Below the pieces are notes generated by a model. It did not search any database. It had not been told where the DNA came from and saw nothing but the letters and a program-made list of their open reading frames with translations. A program made the position numbers and the translations under genes. A stretch of DNA of 64,000 nucleotides from CBDBGD01 sp965205235 (GTDB lineage: Bacteria > Chloroflexota > Dehalococcoidia > Lucifugimonadales > UBA1127): assembly GCA_965205235.1 (NCBI GenBank), contig CBDBGD010000005.1:148284-212283 (forward strand). The letters are read 5' to 3'. How positions within the stretch are numbered: position 1 is the stretch's first letter; each line of letters opens with the position of its first letter. Positions 36,320 through 44,569 of this stretch are shown one piece after another.

Positions 36320-37447
36320 ATGACATTTCCGTCTTCGACTCAGGAGAAGCCCCCCGAACCCTCTGACATGGCTACATTGCTGGAGCAGGAGGGCGTGTGG
36401 CGGCAGATTCGCCGCGGTGAGGTGGTTGAAGGGGTGGTGATGCGCGTTGACCCGGAGGGAATCCTGGTCAACCTGGGCGGGAAGTCGGAGGGCCTGGTAG
36501 CGCAGCGCGAGATGCAGACCCTCAGCCCGGAAGCGCGCGAGTCCCTGCAGGTAGGCGACCCCCTGACGACGTACGTCCTGCGTCCAGAGACGGAAGACGG
36601 GTCCGCCCTTCTTTCCGTGGACCGAGCCCGGCGTGAGAAGGGGTGGGTGCTGCTTCGGCAGGCCCAGGAACAAGATGAACACGTGGAAGGCGCAGTGACG
36701 GGACGCAATCGCGGCGGGCTGGTGGTGGAGGTTGAGGGCGTGGAAGGCTTTGTTCCACTCTCTCACCTGGCGCCGCCTTTCGCCGGAAGCGGCACGCCCT
36801 TCGGCGACCACGAAGTCGGAGCGAAGCTTACGCTGAAGGTCTTGGAGGTGGAGCCATCCCGCCGCCGCGCGGTTCTGTCGGAGCGGCAGGCGTGGCAGGA
36901 ATGGCGAGCAGCGCAAAGAGCGCGCCTACTGGAGGAGCTGCGGGAAGGCGACGTGCGGAAAGGCCACGTCACCTCCCACAGGAACTTCGGCACTTTCGTA
37001 GATCTGGGGGGCGCGGAAGGTCTGATCCATATCTCCGAGCTGTCCTGGAAGCCAATCACCTCTCCCGACGAAGTGCTGCAGGTGGGTGAGGAGACGGAAG
37101 TGTACGTGCTCCGGGTAGACCGCGAGGCTGAGCGCATTTCGCTGAGCCTTCGCCAACTACAGCCGGGGCCGTGGCAGGACCTCGTGGCGACGCACCAGGA
37201 AGGGGACTTGGTCCGCGGGACGGTCACTCGGCTGACGCCCTTCGGGGCCTTTGCCCGCATCGAAGGGGACGTCGAGGGGTTAGTGCACATCTCGGAGATG
37301 AGTAATCGGCGCATCCAGCACCCGAAGGAAATCGTACAGGAGGGTGAGGTCCTCACGCTAAAGATCTTGCGGATTGAGCCGGAGCGGCGGCGGTTGGGGC
37401 TGAGCTTGAAGCAGGCCGTGGAAGAGGTGGGGGATTGGCCTTCGTGA
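36320..37447 (+). CDS. S1 RNA-binding-domain protein (ribosomal protein S1-like)
   Basis: About 375 residues with four S1/OB repeats: VVEGVVMRVDPEGILVNLGGKSEGLV, a middle less conserved repeat, VRKGHVTSHRNFGTFVDLGG and VRGTVTRLTPFGAFARIEGDV, each ending in a VHISE-type segment. Four repeats are typical of S1 outside Proteobacteria. Probably brings mRNA to the ribosome. ATG 36320 is preferred; GTG 36311/36314 are in frame. The clpC gene follows 30 bases on. Confidence 0.84.
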   Translation: MTFPSSTQEKPPEPSDMATLLEQEGVWRQIRRGEVVEGVVMRVDPEGILVNLGGKSEGLVAQREMQTLSPEARESLQVGDPLTTYVLRPETEDGSALLSVDRARREKGWVLLRQAQEQDEHVEGAVTGRNRGGLVVEVEGVEGFVPLSHLAPPFAGSGTPFGDHEVGAKLTLKVLEVEPSRRRAVLSERQAWQEWRAAQRARLLEELREGDVRKGHVTSHRNFGTFVDLGGAEGLIHISELSWKPITSPDEVLQVGEETEVYVLRVDREAERISLSLRQLQPGPWQDLVATHQEGDLVRGTVTRLTPFGAFARIEGDVEGLVHISEMSNRRIQHPKEIVQEGEVLTLKILRIEPERRRLGLSLKQAVEEVGDWPS

Positions 37448-37477
37448 GACCAGGAGACTGCCTCTCAGGAGACGGAT

Positions 37478-39943
37478 ATGGCAAGTAGATTCGAGAAATT
37501 CTCAGAGCGTGCTCGGCGGGTCCTCTCCCTAGCACAGGAAGAGGCGATCCGCTTCAACCACAACTACATTGGGACCGAGCACATCCTCCTTGGCCTGGTG
37601 CGCGAGAATGAGGGCGTAGCCGCGCGCGTGCTGGCCAACATGAACGTGGACCTGCAGAAGGTCCGCTCCGCCGTAGAATTCATCATCGGGCGCGGAGAGC
37701 GCCCCGTCTCCGGAGAGAACATCGGCCTGACCCCGCGGGCCAAGAAGGTCATCGAGCTGGCCGTGGACGAAGCCCGGCGCATGAACCACCACTACATCGG
37801 CACGGAGCACCTGCTGGTGGGCCTGATGCGCGAGGGCGAAGGCGTTGCGGCCGGCGTGCTGGAGAGCCTGGGGGTGAGCCTGGAGAAGGCGCGGGCGGAG
37901 GCCCAGCGCATTCTCAGCCAGAACCCTCCTGCCGGCTCGCACTCGGGCAGCCGCTCATCGACGCGGACGCCGACGCTGGACCAGCTAGGCGTGGACCTGA
38001 CGGGCCTGGCCCGCAACGGGAAGCTGGACCCGGTCTGGGGACGGGCGCGGGAGATACAGAGGGTCATCCAGATCCTCTCGCGGCGCACCAAGAACAACCC
38101 CGTGCTCATCGGCGAGCCCGGCGTCGGCAAGACCGCGATCATCGAGGCGCTGGCGCAGCGTACGGTGGTCGGCGACGTGCCGGAGACGCTGCAGGGCAAG
38201 CGCCTGGTTACCCTGGACATGGGCGCCCTGGTGGCCGGCACCAAGTATCGCGGCGAGTTTGAAGAGCGGCTGAAGAAGGTGCTGGAGGAGCTCAAGAGCT
38301 CCGGCAACTGCGTCCTATTCATCGACGAGATGCACACGCTGGTGGGCGCCGGCGCCGCAGAAGGCGCCGTGGACGCGGCGAACATTCTGAAGCCCTCGCT
38401 CTCTCGCGGGGAGATCCAGGTTGTGGGCGCGACCACCATGGACGACTACCGCAAGTACGTGGAGCGGGACCCTGCCCTGGAGCGTCGCTTCCAGCCCGTC
38501 CTGGTGGAGGAGCCCACGATCGAGGAGACGCTGGAGATTCTTCGGCACGTCAAGGGCCGCTACGAGGAGCACCACCGCCTGACGATCTCCGACGAGGCAC
38601 TGCAGGGAGCTGCAAAGCTCGCGGCTCGCTTCATCCCCGATCGGTTCCTGCCGGACAAGGCCATCGACCTGATCGACGAGGGCTCGTCCCGGGTGCGCAT
38701 CCGCCACACCTCCACGCCACTGTCGGTGAAGGAGGCCAGCAAGGTCCTGGAGAGCGTTCGCAAGGAGAAGGAAGAGGCCATCTCCGGGCAGCAGTACGAG
38801 TTCGCTGCGGAGCTTCGGGAGCGCGAGGTGAAGCTCCAGGAGAAGATGGACGACCTGGAGAAGGCGTGGCAGGACGACCAGGACCGGGAGCAGGCCGTGG
38901 TGACCGCGGACGACGTTGCGGAAGTGGTGGCCATGTGGACGGGCATCCCGCTCTCCCGCCTGCAGGTGGAGGAGACAGAGCGCCTGCTGCACATGGAGGA
39001 GCACCTGCACCAGCGCATCATCGGGCAGGACGAGGCCATCGTGATGGTGGCCAAGGCCGTCCGCCGGGCCCGTGCGGGCATCAAGGACCCGCGGCGTCCC
39101 GTGGGCGTGTTCATCTTCCTGGGGCCCACGGGAGTGGGCAAGACTGAGCTGGCCCGCGCCCTGGCCGAGTTCCTGTTCGGCTCGGACGAGGCGCTGAGCC
39201 GCCTGGACATGTCCGAGTTCATGGAGCGCCACACGGTGGCCCGCCTGGTGGGCGCGCCGCCGGGCTACGTGGGCTACGACGAGGGAGGTCAGCTGACCGA
39301 GGCTATCCGTCGCAAGCCACACGCCATCATTCTGCTGGACGAGATCGAGAAGGCGCACCCGGACGTCTTCAACATCCTCCTCCAGATCTTCGACGACGGG
39401 CACCTGACGGACGCCAAGGGCCGGAAGGTCGACTTCCGCAACGCCGTGGTCATCATGACCAGCAACCTGGGCTCCGATCTGATCAAGAAGGACACCAATC
39501 TGGGCTTCAGCGTCAAGAAGGACGCGGCCGTCACCTTCCAGAATGCATACGAGCGGATGAAGGAGAAGGTCACGGCAGAGGTGAAACGCTTCTTCCGTCC
39601 GGAGTTCCTCAACCGCATCGACGCCACAGTGGTGTTCCACGCCCTGGCCAGGGACCACATCATCAACATCGTCGACCTGATGCTGGACCAGGTGCGCGTG
39701 CAGCTGCGGGAGCACGGGGTCAACATGGAGGTCACCCCGGAGGCCAAGGAATTCCTGGCGGAGAAGGGCTACGACCCGGACTACGGCGCTCGACCGCTGC
39801 GCCGAGTCATCCAGGACAAGGTGGAGGACCTCCTCTCGGAGGAGCTCCTCACGCACAAGTTCAGTCCTGGGGACACTGCGGTCCTGGACGTGGTCGATGG
39901 AAAGATCGTGGTCCACTCCAAGGAGATGGCCGTCTCCAGCTAG
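37478..39943 (+). CDS. clpC: AAA+ protease chaperone ClpC
   Basis: 821 residues. Two Clp_N repeats (FNHNYIGTEHILLGL and MNHHYIGTEHLLVGL), first AAA+ with GEPGVGKTAIIEAL, a UVR motif (EQAISGQQYEFAAELREREVKL region) between the ATPases, second AAA+ with GPTGVGKTELARAL and the C-terminal D2 small domain. Feeds unfolded proteins to ClpP, which is not in the window. AGGAGA lies before the ATG. Full length. Confidence 0.93.
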   Translation: MASRFEKFSERARRVLSLAQEEAIRFNHNYIGTEHILLGLVRENEGVAARVLANMNVDLQKVRSAVEFIIGRGERPVSGENIGLTPRAKKVIELAVDEARRMNHHYIGTEHLLVGLMREGEGVAAGVLESLGVSLEKARAEAQRILSQNPPAGSHSGSRSSTRTPTLDQLGVDLTGLARNGKLDPVWGRAREIQRVIQILSRRTKNNPVLIGEPGVGKTAIIEALAQRTVVGDVPETLQGKRLVTLDMGALVAGTKYRGEFEERLKKVLEELKSSGNCVLFIDEMHTLVGAGAAEGAVDAANILKPSLSRGEIQVVGATTMDDYRKYVERDPALERRFQPVLVEEPTIEETLEILRHVKGRYEEHHRLTISDEALQGAAKLAARFIPDRFLPDKAIDLIDEGSSRVRIRHTSTPLSVKEASKVLESVRKEKEEAISGQQYEFAAELREREVKLQEKMDDLEKAWQDDQDREQAVVTADDVAEVVAMWTGIPLSRLQVEETERLLHMEEHLHQRIIGQDEAIVMVAKAVRRARAGIKDPRRPVGVFIFLGPTGVGKTELARALAEFLFGSDEALSRLDMSEFMERHTVARLVGAPPGYVGYDEGGQLTEAIRRKPHAIILLDEIEKAHPDVFNILLQIFDDGHLTDAKGRKVDFRNAVVIMTSNLGSDLIKKDTNLGFSVKKDAAVTFQNAYERMKEKVTAEVKRFFRPEFLNRIDATVVFHALARDHIINIVDLMLDQVRVQLREHGVNMEVTPEAKEFLAEKGYDPDYGARPLRRVIQDKVEDLLSEELLTHKFSPGDTAVLDVVDGKIVVHSKEMAVSS

Positions 39944-40043
39944 GGGAAGGACCAGTCAGGCGGCGTCCTGAACTCTCTGCCGGCCCCAGATGCGCCTCCC
40001 ATCGAACACCTCTGCCACAGCGGGCCAGGATAGGGCCGGGCGT

Positions 40044-41471
40044 GTGACGGACAAGGCAGCAAGCTTTTTCTGCGCCCACTGCGGCAACGAGTCGCGCCAG
40101 TGGATGGGGTTCTGCCACATGTGCGGCGCGCAGGACCCCCTGGTGGAAGCCCCCGACACCAAGACGCGTCGCGGCGCGTGGCTGCCGGACGCTGCCCCAG
40201 AGCCCGTTGAGCTGTCCCGGGTCTCCGAGATGGAGGCGCCGCGCATCGCCCTGCCCTACACCGAGCTGAACCGAATCCTGGGTGGGGGCCTGGTCCCCGG
40301 TTCCGTGGTCCTCCTGGCGGGCGACCCCGGCATCGGCAAGTCGACGCTGCTGCTCCAGGTGGCGGCGGCGCTCTCCGGCTCATCGGACCGTGGAGGCGTG
40401 CTCTACGTCTCCGGCGAGGAGTCGCCTGACCAGGTACAGATGCGGGCCCGACGTCTACGGGTCCGAGGACAGGGGCTCTACCTTCTGGGAGAGACCAACC
40501 TGGAAGCGGTCCTTCATTGGCTCGGCCAGATGTCCGTGACCGCGGTGGTCATAGACTCCATCCAAACTCTGTACAGCGAAGGGCTTTCCGCGGCGCCGGG
40601 CAGCCTGAGCCAGGTGCGGGAATGCACCCGCCGCCTGTTGACGTGGGCCAAGGAGCACGGGACGCCCGTCCTCTTGGCGGGGCACGTGACCAAGGAGGGA
40701 GACGTGGCCGGCCCCCGAGCCCTTGAGCACATGGTTGACGTGGTGCTGTACCTGGAAGGGGAGCGCTTTGGCGCCAATCGCCTGCTGCGCGGCACCAAGA
40801 ACCGCTTCGGCGCCACGCACGAGGTGGCCGTCTACCAGATGGAGGAGCAAGGCCTGGTGGAGGTGCACGACCCCTCGCGGGTGCTGCTGTCGCACCGGCG
40901 AGGGTCCGCCGTGGGATCGGCGGTGGTGGCCGTTGTGGAGGGGACGCGTCCGCTGCTGGTGGAGGTGCAGGCCCTGACCTCACCTGCCCACGGTCCCGTG
41001 CCCCGACGCGTCGTCAACGGCATGGAGGTCAACCGGGTTATCATGGTGGCCGCTGTGCTAGCCCGCCGGGCAGGGCTACCCCTGGGAGGGCAGGACATCA
41101 TCGTGAACGTAGTGGGTGGTCTGCGGCTGAGCGAGCCGGCTGCGGACCTGGCCGTCGCGCTCGCCATCGCCTCCAGCTTCCGCGAAGCTCCGCTAGACGA
41201 GAACATCGTCGCGCTGGGCGAGGTCGGCCTGAGCGGAGAGGTCCGCCCCGTTCCGCAAATGGAGCGAAGGCTCGAGGAGGCGAGCCGCCTGGGCTTTCGG
41301 CGCGCCGTGGTGGGGGAGCGGGGTCGGAGGGCCGAGGCGTCGAATGGGAGTGTGGAGGTCATAGAGGTCGCCACGCTTCGTGATGCCCTGCGCCACGTCC
41401 TCCCCCGGAGGAGGTCGCTGGAGCAGGACCCGGCAGGGGCCGTCGAAGCGGCGCCTGGGAGGAGCACGTGA
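40044..41471 (+). CDS. radA: DNA repair protein RadA
   Basis: RecA-like branch-migration ATPase, about 475 residues. Zinc finger FFCAHCGNESRQWMGFCHMCG, Walker A GDPGIGKST, the RadA-specific KNRFG in GTKNRFGATHEV and a C-terminal Lon-protease-like domain with ALGEVGLSGEVRPV. I prefer GTG 40044 because it puts the zinc finger 10 residues from the N-terminus as in other RadA proteins; ATG 39990 has no ribosome site. Its TGA overlaps the larE GTG. Confidence 0.9.
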   Translation: MTDKAASFFCAHCGNESRQWMGFCHMCGAQDPLVEAPDTKTRRGAWLPDAAPEPVELSRVSEMEAPRIALPYTELNRILGGGLVPGSVVLLAGDPGIGKSTLLLQVAAALSGSSDRGGVLYVSGEESPDQVQMRARRLRVRGQGLYLLGETNLEAVLHWLGQMSVTAVVIDSIQTLYSEGLSAAPGSLSQVRECTRRLLTWAKEHGTPVLLAGHVTKEGDVAGPRALEHMVDVVLYLEGERFGANRLLRGTKNRFGATHEVAVYQMEEQGLVEVHDPSRVLLSHRRGSAVGSAVVAVVEGTRPLLVEVQALTSPAHGPVPRRVVNGMEVNRVIMVAAVLARRAGLPLGGQDIIVNVVGGLRLSEPAADLAVALAIASSFREAPLDENIVALGEVGLSGEVRPVPQMERRLEEASRLGFRRAVVGERGRRAEASNGSVEVIEVATLRDALRHVLPRRRSLEQDPAGAVEAAPGRST

Positions 41472-42349
41472 GGGACGCACTCGACGCGAAGGACGCCGCC
41501 CTGGTCGCACTGCTGCGTGACATGGGCTCGGTGGTGGTCGCCTACTCGGGCGGCGTCGACAGCACGTTCCTGGCGGTGAAGGCGCACGAGGCCTTGGGGG
41601 AGAGGGCGCTGGCGGTCACTGCAAAATCCCCCTCGCTGGCGCCGTGGGAGCTGGAGGAAGCGCTGGCCCTGGCTGAGCGCTACGGGATCCACCACCGGGT
41701 GATCGAGACTCGGGAAGTGGAGAACGCGGACTACCAGGCGAACAGTCCCCGGCGCTGCTACTTCTGCAAGGTGGAGCTGCACACCCACCTGCGTGAGATC
41801 GCCGCGGGCGAGGGGTACGCGTGGGTGGCCAGCGGCACCAACGCCGACGACCTCCGGGACTTCCGACCCGGCCTTGCTGCGGCCCGGGAGTACGACGTGC
41901 GCCACCCCCTGGTTGAGACGGAGTTCAGCAAGGACGACGTGCGGGAGATGTCCCGCAGGCAGGGCCTTCCCACGTGGGACAAGCCGGCGCAGGCCTGTCT
42001 CTCCTCCCGTGTGCCCTACGGGACGGCTGTTAGCGTCGAAGCCCTCCAGCGGATTGCCCGCGCCGAGGCGTTTCTGCGCAGCCACGGCTTCAGGCACGTG
42101 CGCGTCCGCCACCACGATACGCTGGCCCGCATCGAGGTTGGCCCGGACGACCTGCCGAAGCTGGCCCAGGACGGGATGCGAGAGGCTGTGACTGAACATC
42201 TCAGAGGCCTGGGCTACCTGTACGTCACCCTGGACCTGGCTGGGTATCAGACGGGCAGCCTGAACATGGCGCTGCGCCGGAAGTCTGCAGCGGCGCGTGA
42301 AGGCACGGCCGGAAACACTGCAGGACCGGGTGGACCTTGGCGAGAGTAG
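41468..42349 (+). CDS. larE: LarE, sacrificial sulfur transferase for nickel-pincer cofactor
   Basis: 293 residues. PP-loop SGGVDST activates the pyridinium carboxylate with ATP; the sulfur-donating cysteine is in KPAQACLSSRVPYG (Lactiplantibacillus LarE Cys176 region). LarE supplies sulfur for the nickel-pincer nucleotide of lactate racemase. Neither larA nor larB is adjacent. Translationally coupled to radA (GTGA overlap) and to larC (13-base overlap). Confidence 0.84.
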   Translation: MRDALDAKDAALVALLRDMGSVVVAYSGGVDSTFLAVKAHEALGERALAVTAKSPSLAPWELEEALALAERYGIHHRVIETREVENADYQANSPRRCYFCKVELHTHLREIAAGEGYAWVASGTNADDLRDFRPGLAAAREYDVRHPLVETEFSKDDVREMSRRQGLPTWDKPAQACLSSRVPYGTAVSVEALQRIARAEAFLRSHGFRHVRVRHHDTLARIEVGPDDLPKLAQDGMREAVTEHLRGLGYLYVTLDLAGYQTGSLNMALRRKSAAAREGTAGNTAGPGGPWRE

Positions 42350-43515
42350 GTTACCTGGACCTCGTCGGTGGCGTGAGCGGTGACATGCTGCTGGGGGCTC
42401 TCTTGGACGCCGGTCTCGCGCAGGAGCGGCTCGAGGAGGAACTCGGCAAGCTCCCCGTGGAGGGCTTTAGCCTGGTGGTCCGCCGGGGGCAGCGTGGGGG
42501 TGTGACCGGCACGCACGTGCGGGTCGTCATCGACGAGGACTCTGCGCACACATGGGCCGACTTCGCCAACGTGATAGAGCGCAGCGGGCTGTCGGTGTCG
42601 ACCAAGACGCAGGCTCTGCAGGTCTTCCGACGTTTGGAGGAGGCCGAGCGCCGTGCCCATCGCGTCGCTCCGGAGGATGCATCTCCACATCTGCACGAGC
42701 TTGGCTCGCTGGACACACTCGTGGACGTAGTGGGAGTGGCGGCAGGGCTGGAGGCCCTGGGCGTGACGGATCTGTACGCGTCGCCGCTGCCGCTTGGGGG
42801 CGGTGTCGTGGTCTCGCAGCACGGGGCAATCCCAGCGGCCGCTCCGGCCACACTGGAGCTGGCTGCCATGGCCGGCGCGCCGGTGCGGCCGGCGGGACAG
42901 GAAGGGGAGACCGTGACCCCCACGGGGGCTGCCCTGCTGACGTCACTTGCCTCCTTCCGCCGGCCCACGCTGAACGTGGAGCGCGTCGGCTACGGCCTGG
43001 GCACCCGCGACCCCACCGGGGTGCCGAACGTCGTGGCGCTGTGGCTGGGAGAGGAAGTCCGGGCGGATAAGGATGGCCTGGTGCTGCTGGAGACCAACAT
43101 AGACGACATGAGCCCGCAGGTGTACGGGCACGTCCAGGAGATGCTTCTGGAGCTTGGGGTCCGGGACGTGTGGCTAACGCCCATTCAGATGAAGAAGGGT
43201 CGCCCAGGGGTGCTGCTCAGCGTCCTGGCGCCCGAAGTCCTGGAAAGGGAGACTGTGGCCTTGCTGCTTGGGGAGACTACAACGCTTGGCGTTCGGACGC
43301 GAAGGGTCAGCCGCTATGTGGCGGAGCGGGAGGTCCGGGAGGTGGAGACTTCCCTGGGTCGAGTGGCGGTGAAGGTGAAGTACCTTGACGGGCGGGCTGT
43401 GGCCGCCGCTCCCGAGTACGAGGCTTGTCGCGCCCTGGCCCGGGCCAAGGGCATTCCGCTGCAGACGGTGATGCGGGTGGTGGAAACGGAAGCGAGAAGC
43501 CTCCTGTGGGGATGA
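42337..43515 (+). CDS. larC: LarC, nickel insertion protein
   Basis: 392 residues, continuous. N-terminal YLDLVGGVSGDMLLGALLDAGL, glycine/histidine segments ASPLPLGGGV and C-terminal ETNIDDMSPQVYGHV. LarC inserts nickel into the pincer cofactor, using CTP. In some bacteria the gene is split into larC1/larC2 by a frameshift; here it is one frame. TTG start at 42337 overlaps larE. Confidence 0.83.
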   Translation: MARVGYLDLVGGVSGDMLLGALLDAGLAQERLEEELGKLPVEGFSLVVRRGQRGGVTGTHVRVVIDEDSAHTWADFANVIERSGLSVSTKTQALQVFRRLEEAERRAHRVAPEDASPHLHELGSLDTLVDVVGVAAGLEALGVTDLYASPLPLGGGVVVSQHGAIPAAAPATLELAAMAGAPVRPAGQEGETVTPTGAALLTSLASFRRPTLNVERVGYGLGTRDPTGVPNVVALWLGEEVRADKDGLVLLETNIDDMSPQVYGHVQEMLLELGVRDVWLTPIQMKKGRPGVLLSVLAPEVLERETVALLLGETTTLGVRTRRVSRYVAEREVREVETSLGRVAVKVKYLDGRAVAAAPEYEACRALARAKGIPLQTVMRVVETEARSLLWG

Positions 43516-43588
43516 GAGCGGGATGGGCCGGGACTGCCCACCGAGTTTGTTGCAAAAGGTATAGGGCTCTGCCAAGATAGGATTTGAT

Positions 43589-44470
43589 ATGAGGCTGCAA
43601 GCCTTCGAAATCCACGAGCCGACTCCAAAGCTCCGGGAGACCCACGCAATCGCCATGCTCCGGCCGTGGCTGGACGCGGGGAACGTGGGCACGCTCTCCC
43701 TGGGGCGGCTGGAGGAGCATTTCGAGTCGCAGGAGGTTGGGCGGCTGATCAAGCCGGGCACCTTCTTCGACTTCACGCGCTATAGGCCGATGACACGGAC
43801 CATGGAGGGGAGGCGAACACTCACCCTACCCAACAGCACCATCACCCTGATTCGCCCGGAGGAACCCCCGGACTTTCTGCTGCTGCACCTGATGGAGCCT
43901 CACGCATTCGCCGAGGAGTACATCGACTCCGTGGTGGAGGTGGTGAAGTCCTTTGGGGTGAAGCGTTACTGTCGCATCGGGGGCATGTACAACGCCGTTC
44001 CGCACACGCGACCGCTTCGGGTCACCGGGACGCTGGCGGGGGAGCCGCTGAGGGGCATCGCCGGCGTCTCGACCCAGCGCGGCAGCTACCAGGGGCCGAC
44101 GAGCATCATGAACCTGGTCACGGAGGCCACGGACAAGCTAGGCGTGGAGAGCCTGAGCCTCATGGTCCACCTTCCCCAGTACCTGGAGTTGGAGGAGGAC
44201 CATGCTGGGAAGGCGCGGCTGCTGGAGGCGCTCTGCGCCATCTACGGTCTGCCCGCCGAGGTTGCCCAGACCGAGATGGGCGAGCAGCAGTACCGGGAGG
44301 TCAGTGTGGCCGTGGACCGGAACCCCGCCATCAAGGCCCTGGTCCAGCGGCTGGAGACCTACTACGACTCGCGGTCCGAGTGGAGCCAGCCTGAGGACGC
44401 GCCTACCCTATCACCCGAGATAGAGCGCTTTCTGCAGGATATGGGGGAGAAGCTCGATGGCTCGTCCTAG
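43589..44470 (+). CDS. PAC2-family protein, second copy
   Basis: 293 residues of the PAC2/DUF75 family: LLHLMEPHAFAEEYIDSVVEV, RIGGMYNAVPHTRPLRVTG, TQRGSYQGPTSIMNLV and an EIERFLQDMGEKLD tail. It is diverged from the copy at 32994 and has a different N-terminal (MRLQAFEIHEPTPKLRE). Expressed alone after larC; a weak TTGCAA/CAAGAT pair precedes it. Function unknown; family relatives assist proteasome assembly. Confidence 0.72.
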   Translation: MRLQAFEIHEPTPKLRETHAIAMLRPWLDAGNVGTLSLGRLEEHFESQEVGRLIKPGTFFDFTRYRPMTRTMEGRRTLTLPNSTITLIRPEEPPDFLLLHLMEPHAFAEEYIDSVVEVVKSFGVKRYCRIGGMYNAVPHTRPLRVTGTLAGEPLRGIAGVSTQRGSYQGPTSIMNLVTEATDKLGVESLSLMVHLPQYLELEEDHAGKARLLEALCAIYGLPAEVAQTEMGEQQYREVSVAVDRNPAIKALVQRLETYYDSRSEWSQPEDAPTLSPEIERFLQDMGEKLDGSS

Positions 44471-44569
44471 GGCTTTTGAAGCCCTGGCATCTGGCGCGTA
44501 GTAGTTCGCTCTTTTCTCCCACCTCTTTCGCCGTTTTGTGCACACAATGAATCATGATGCACGAGGCCA

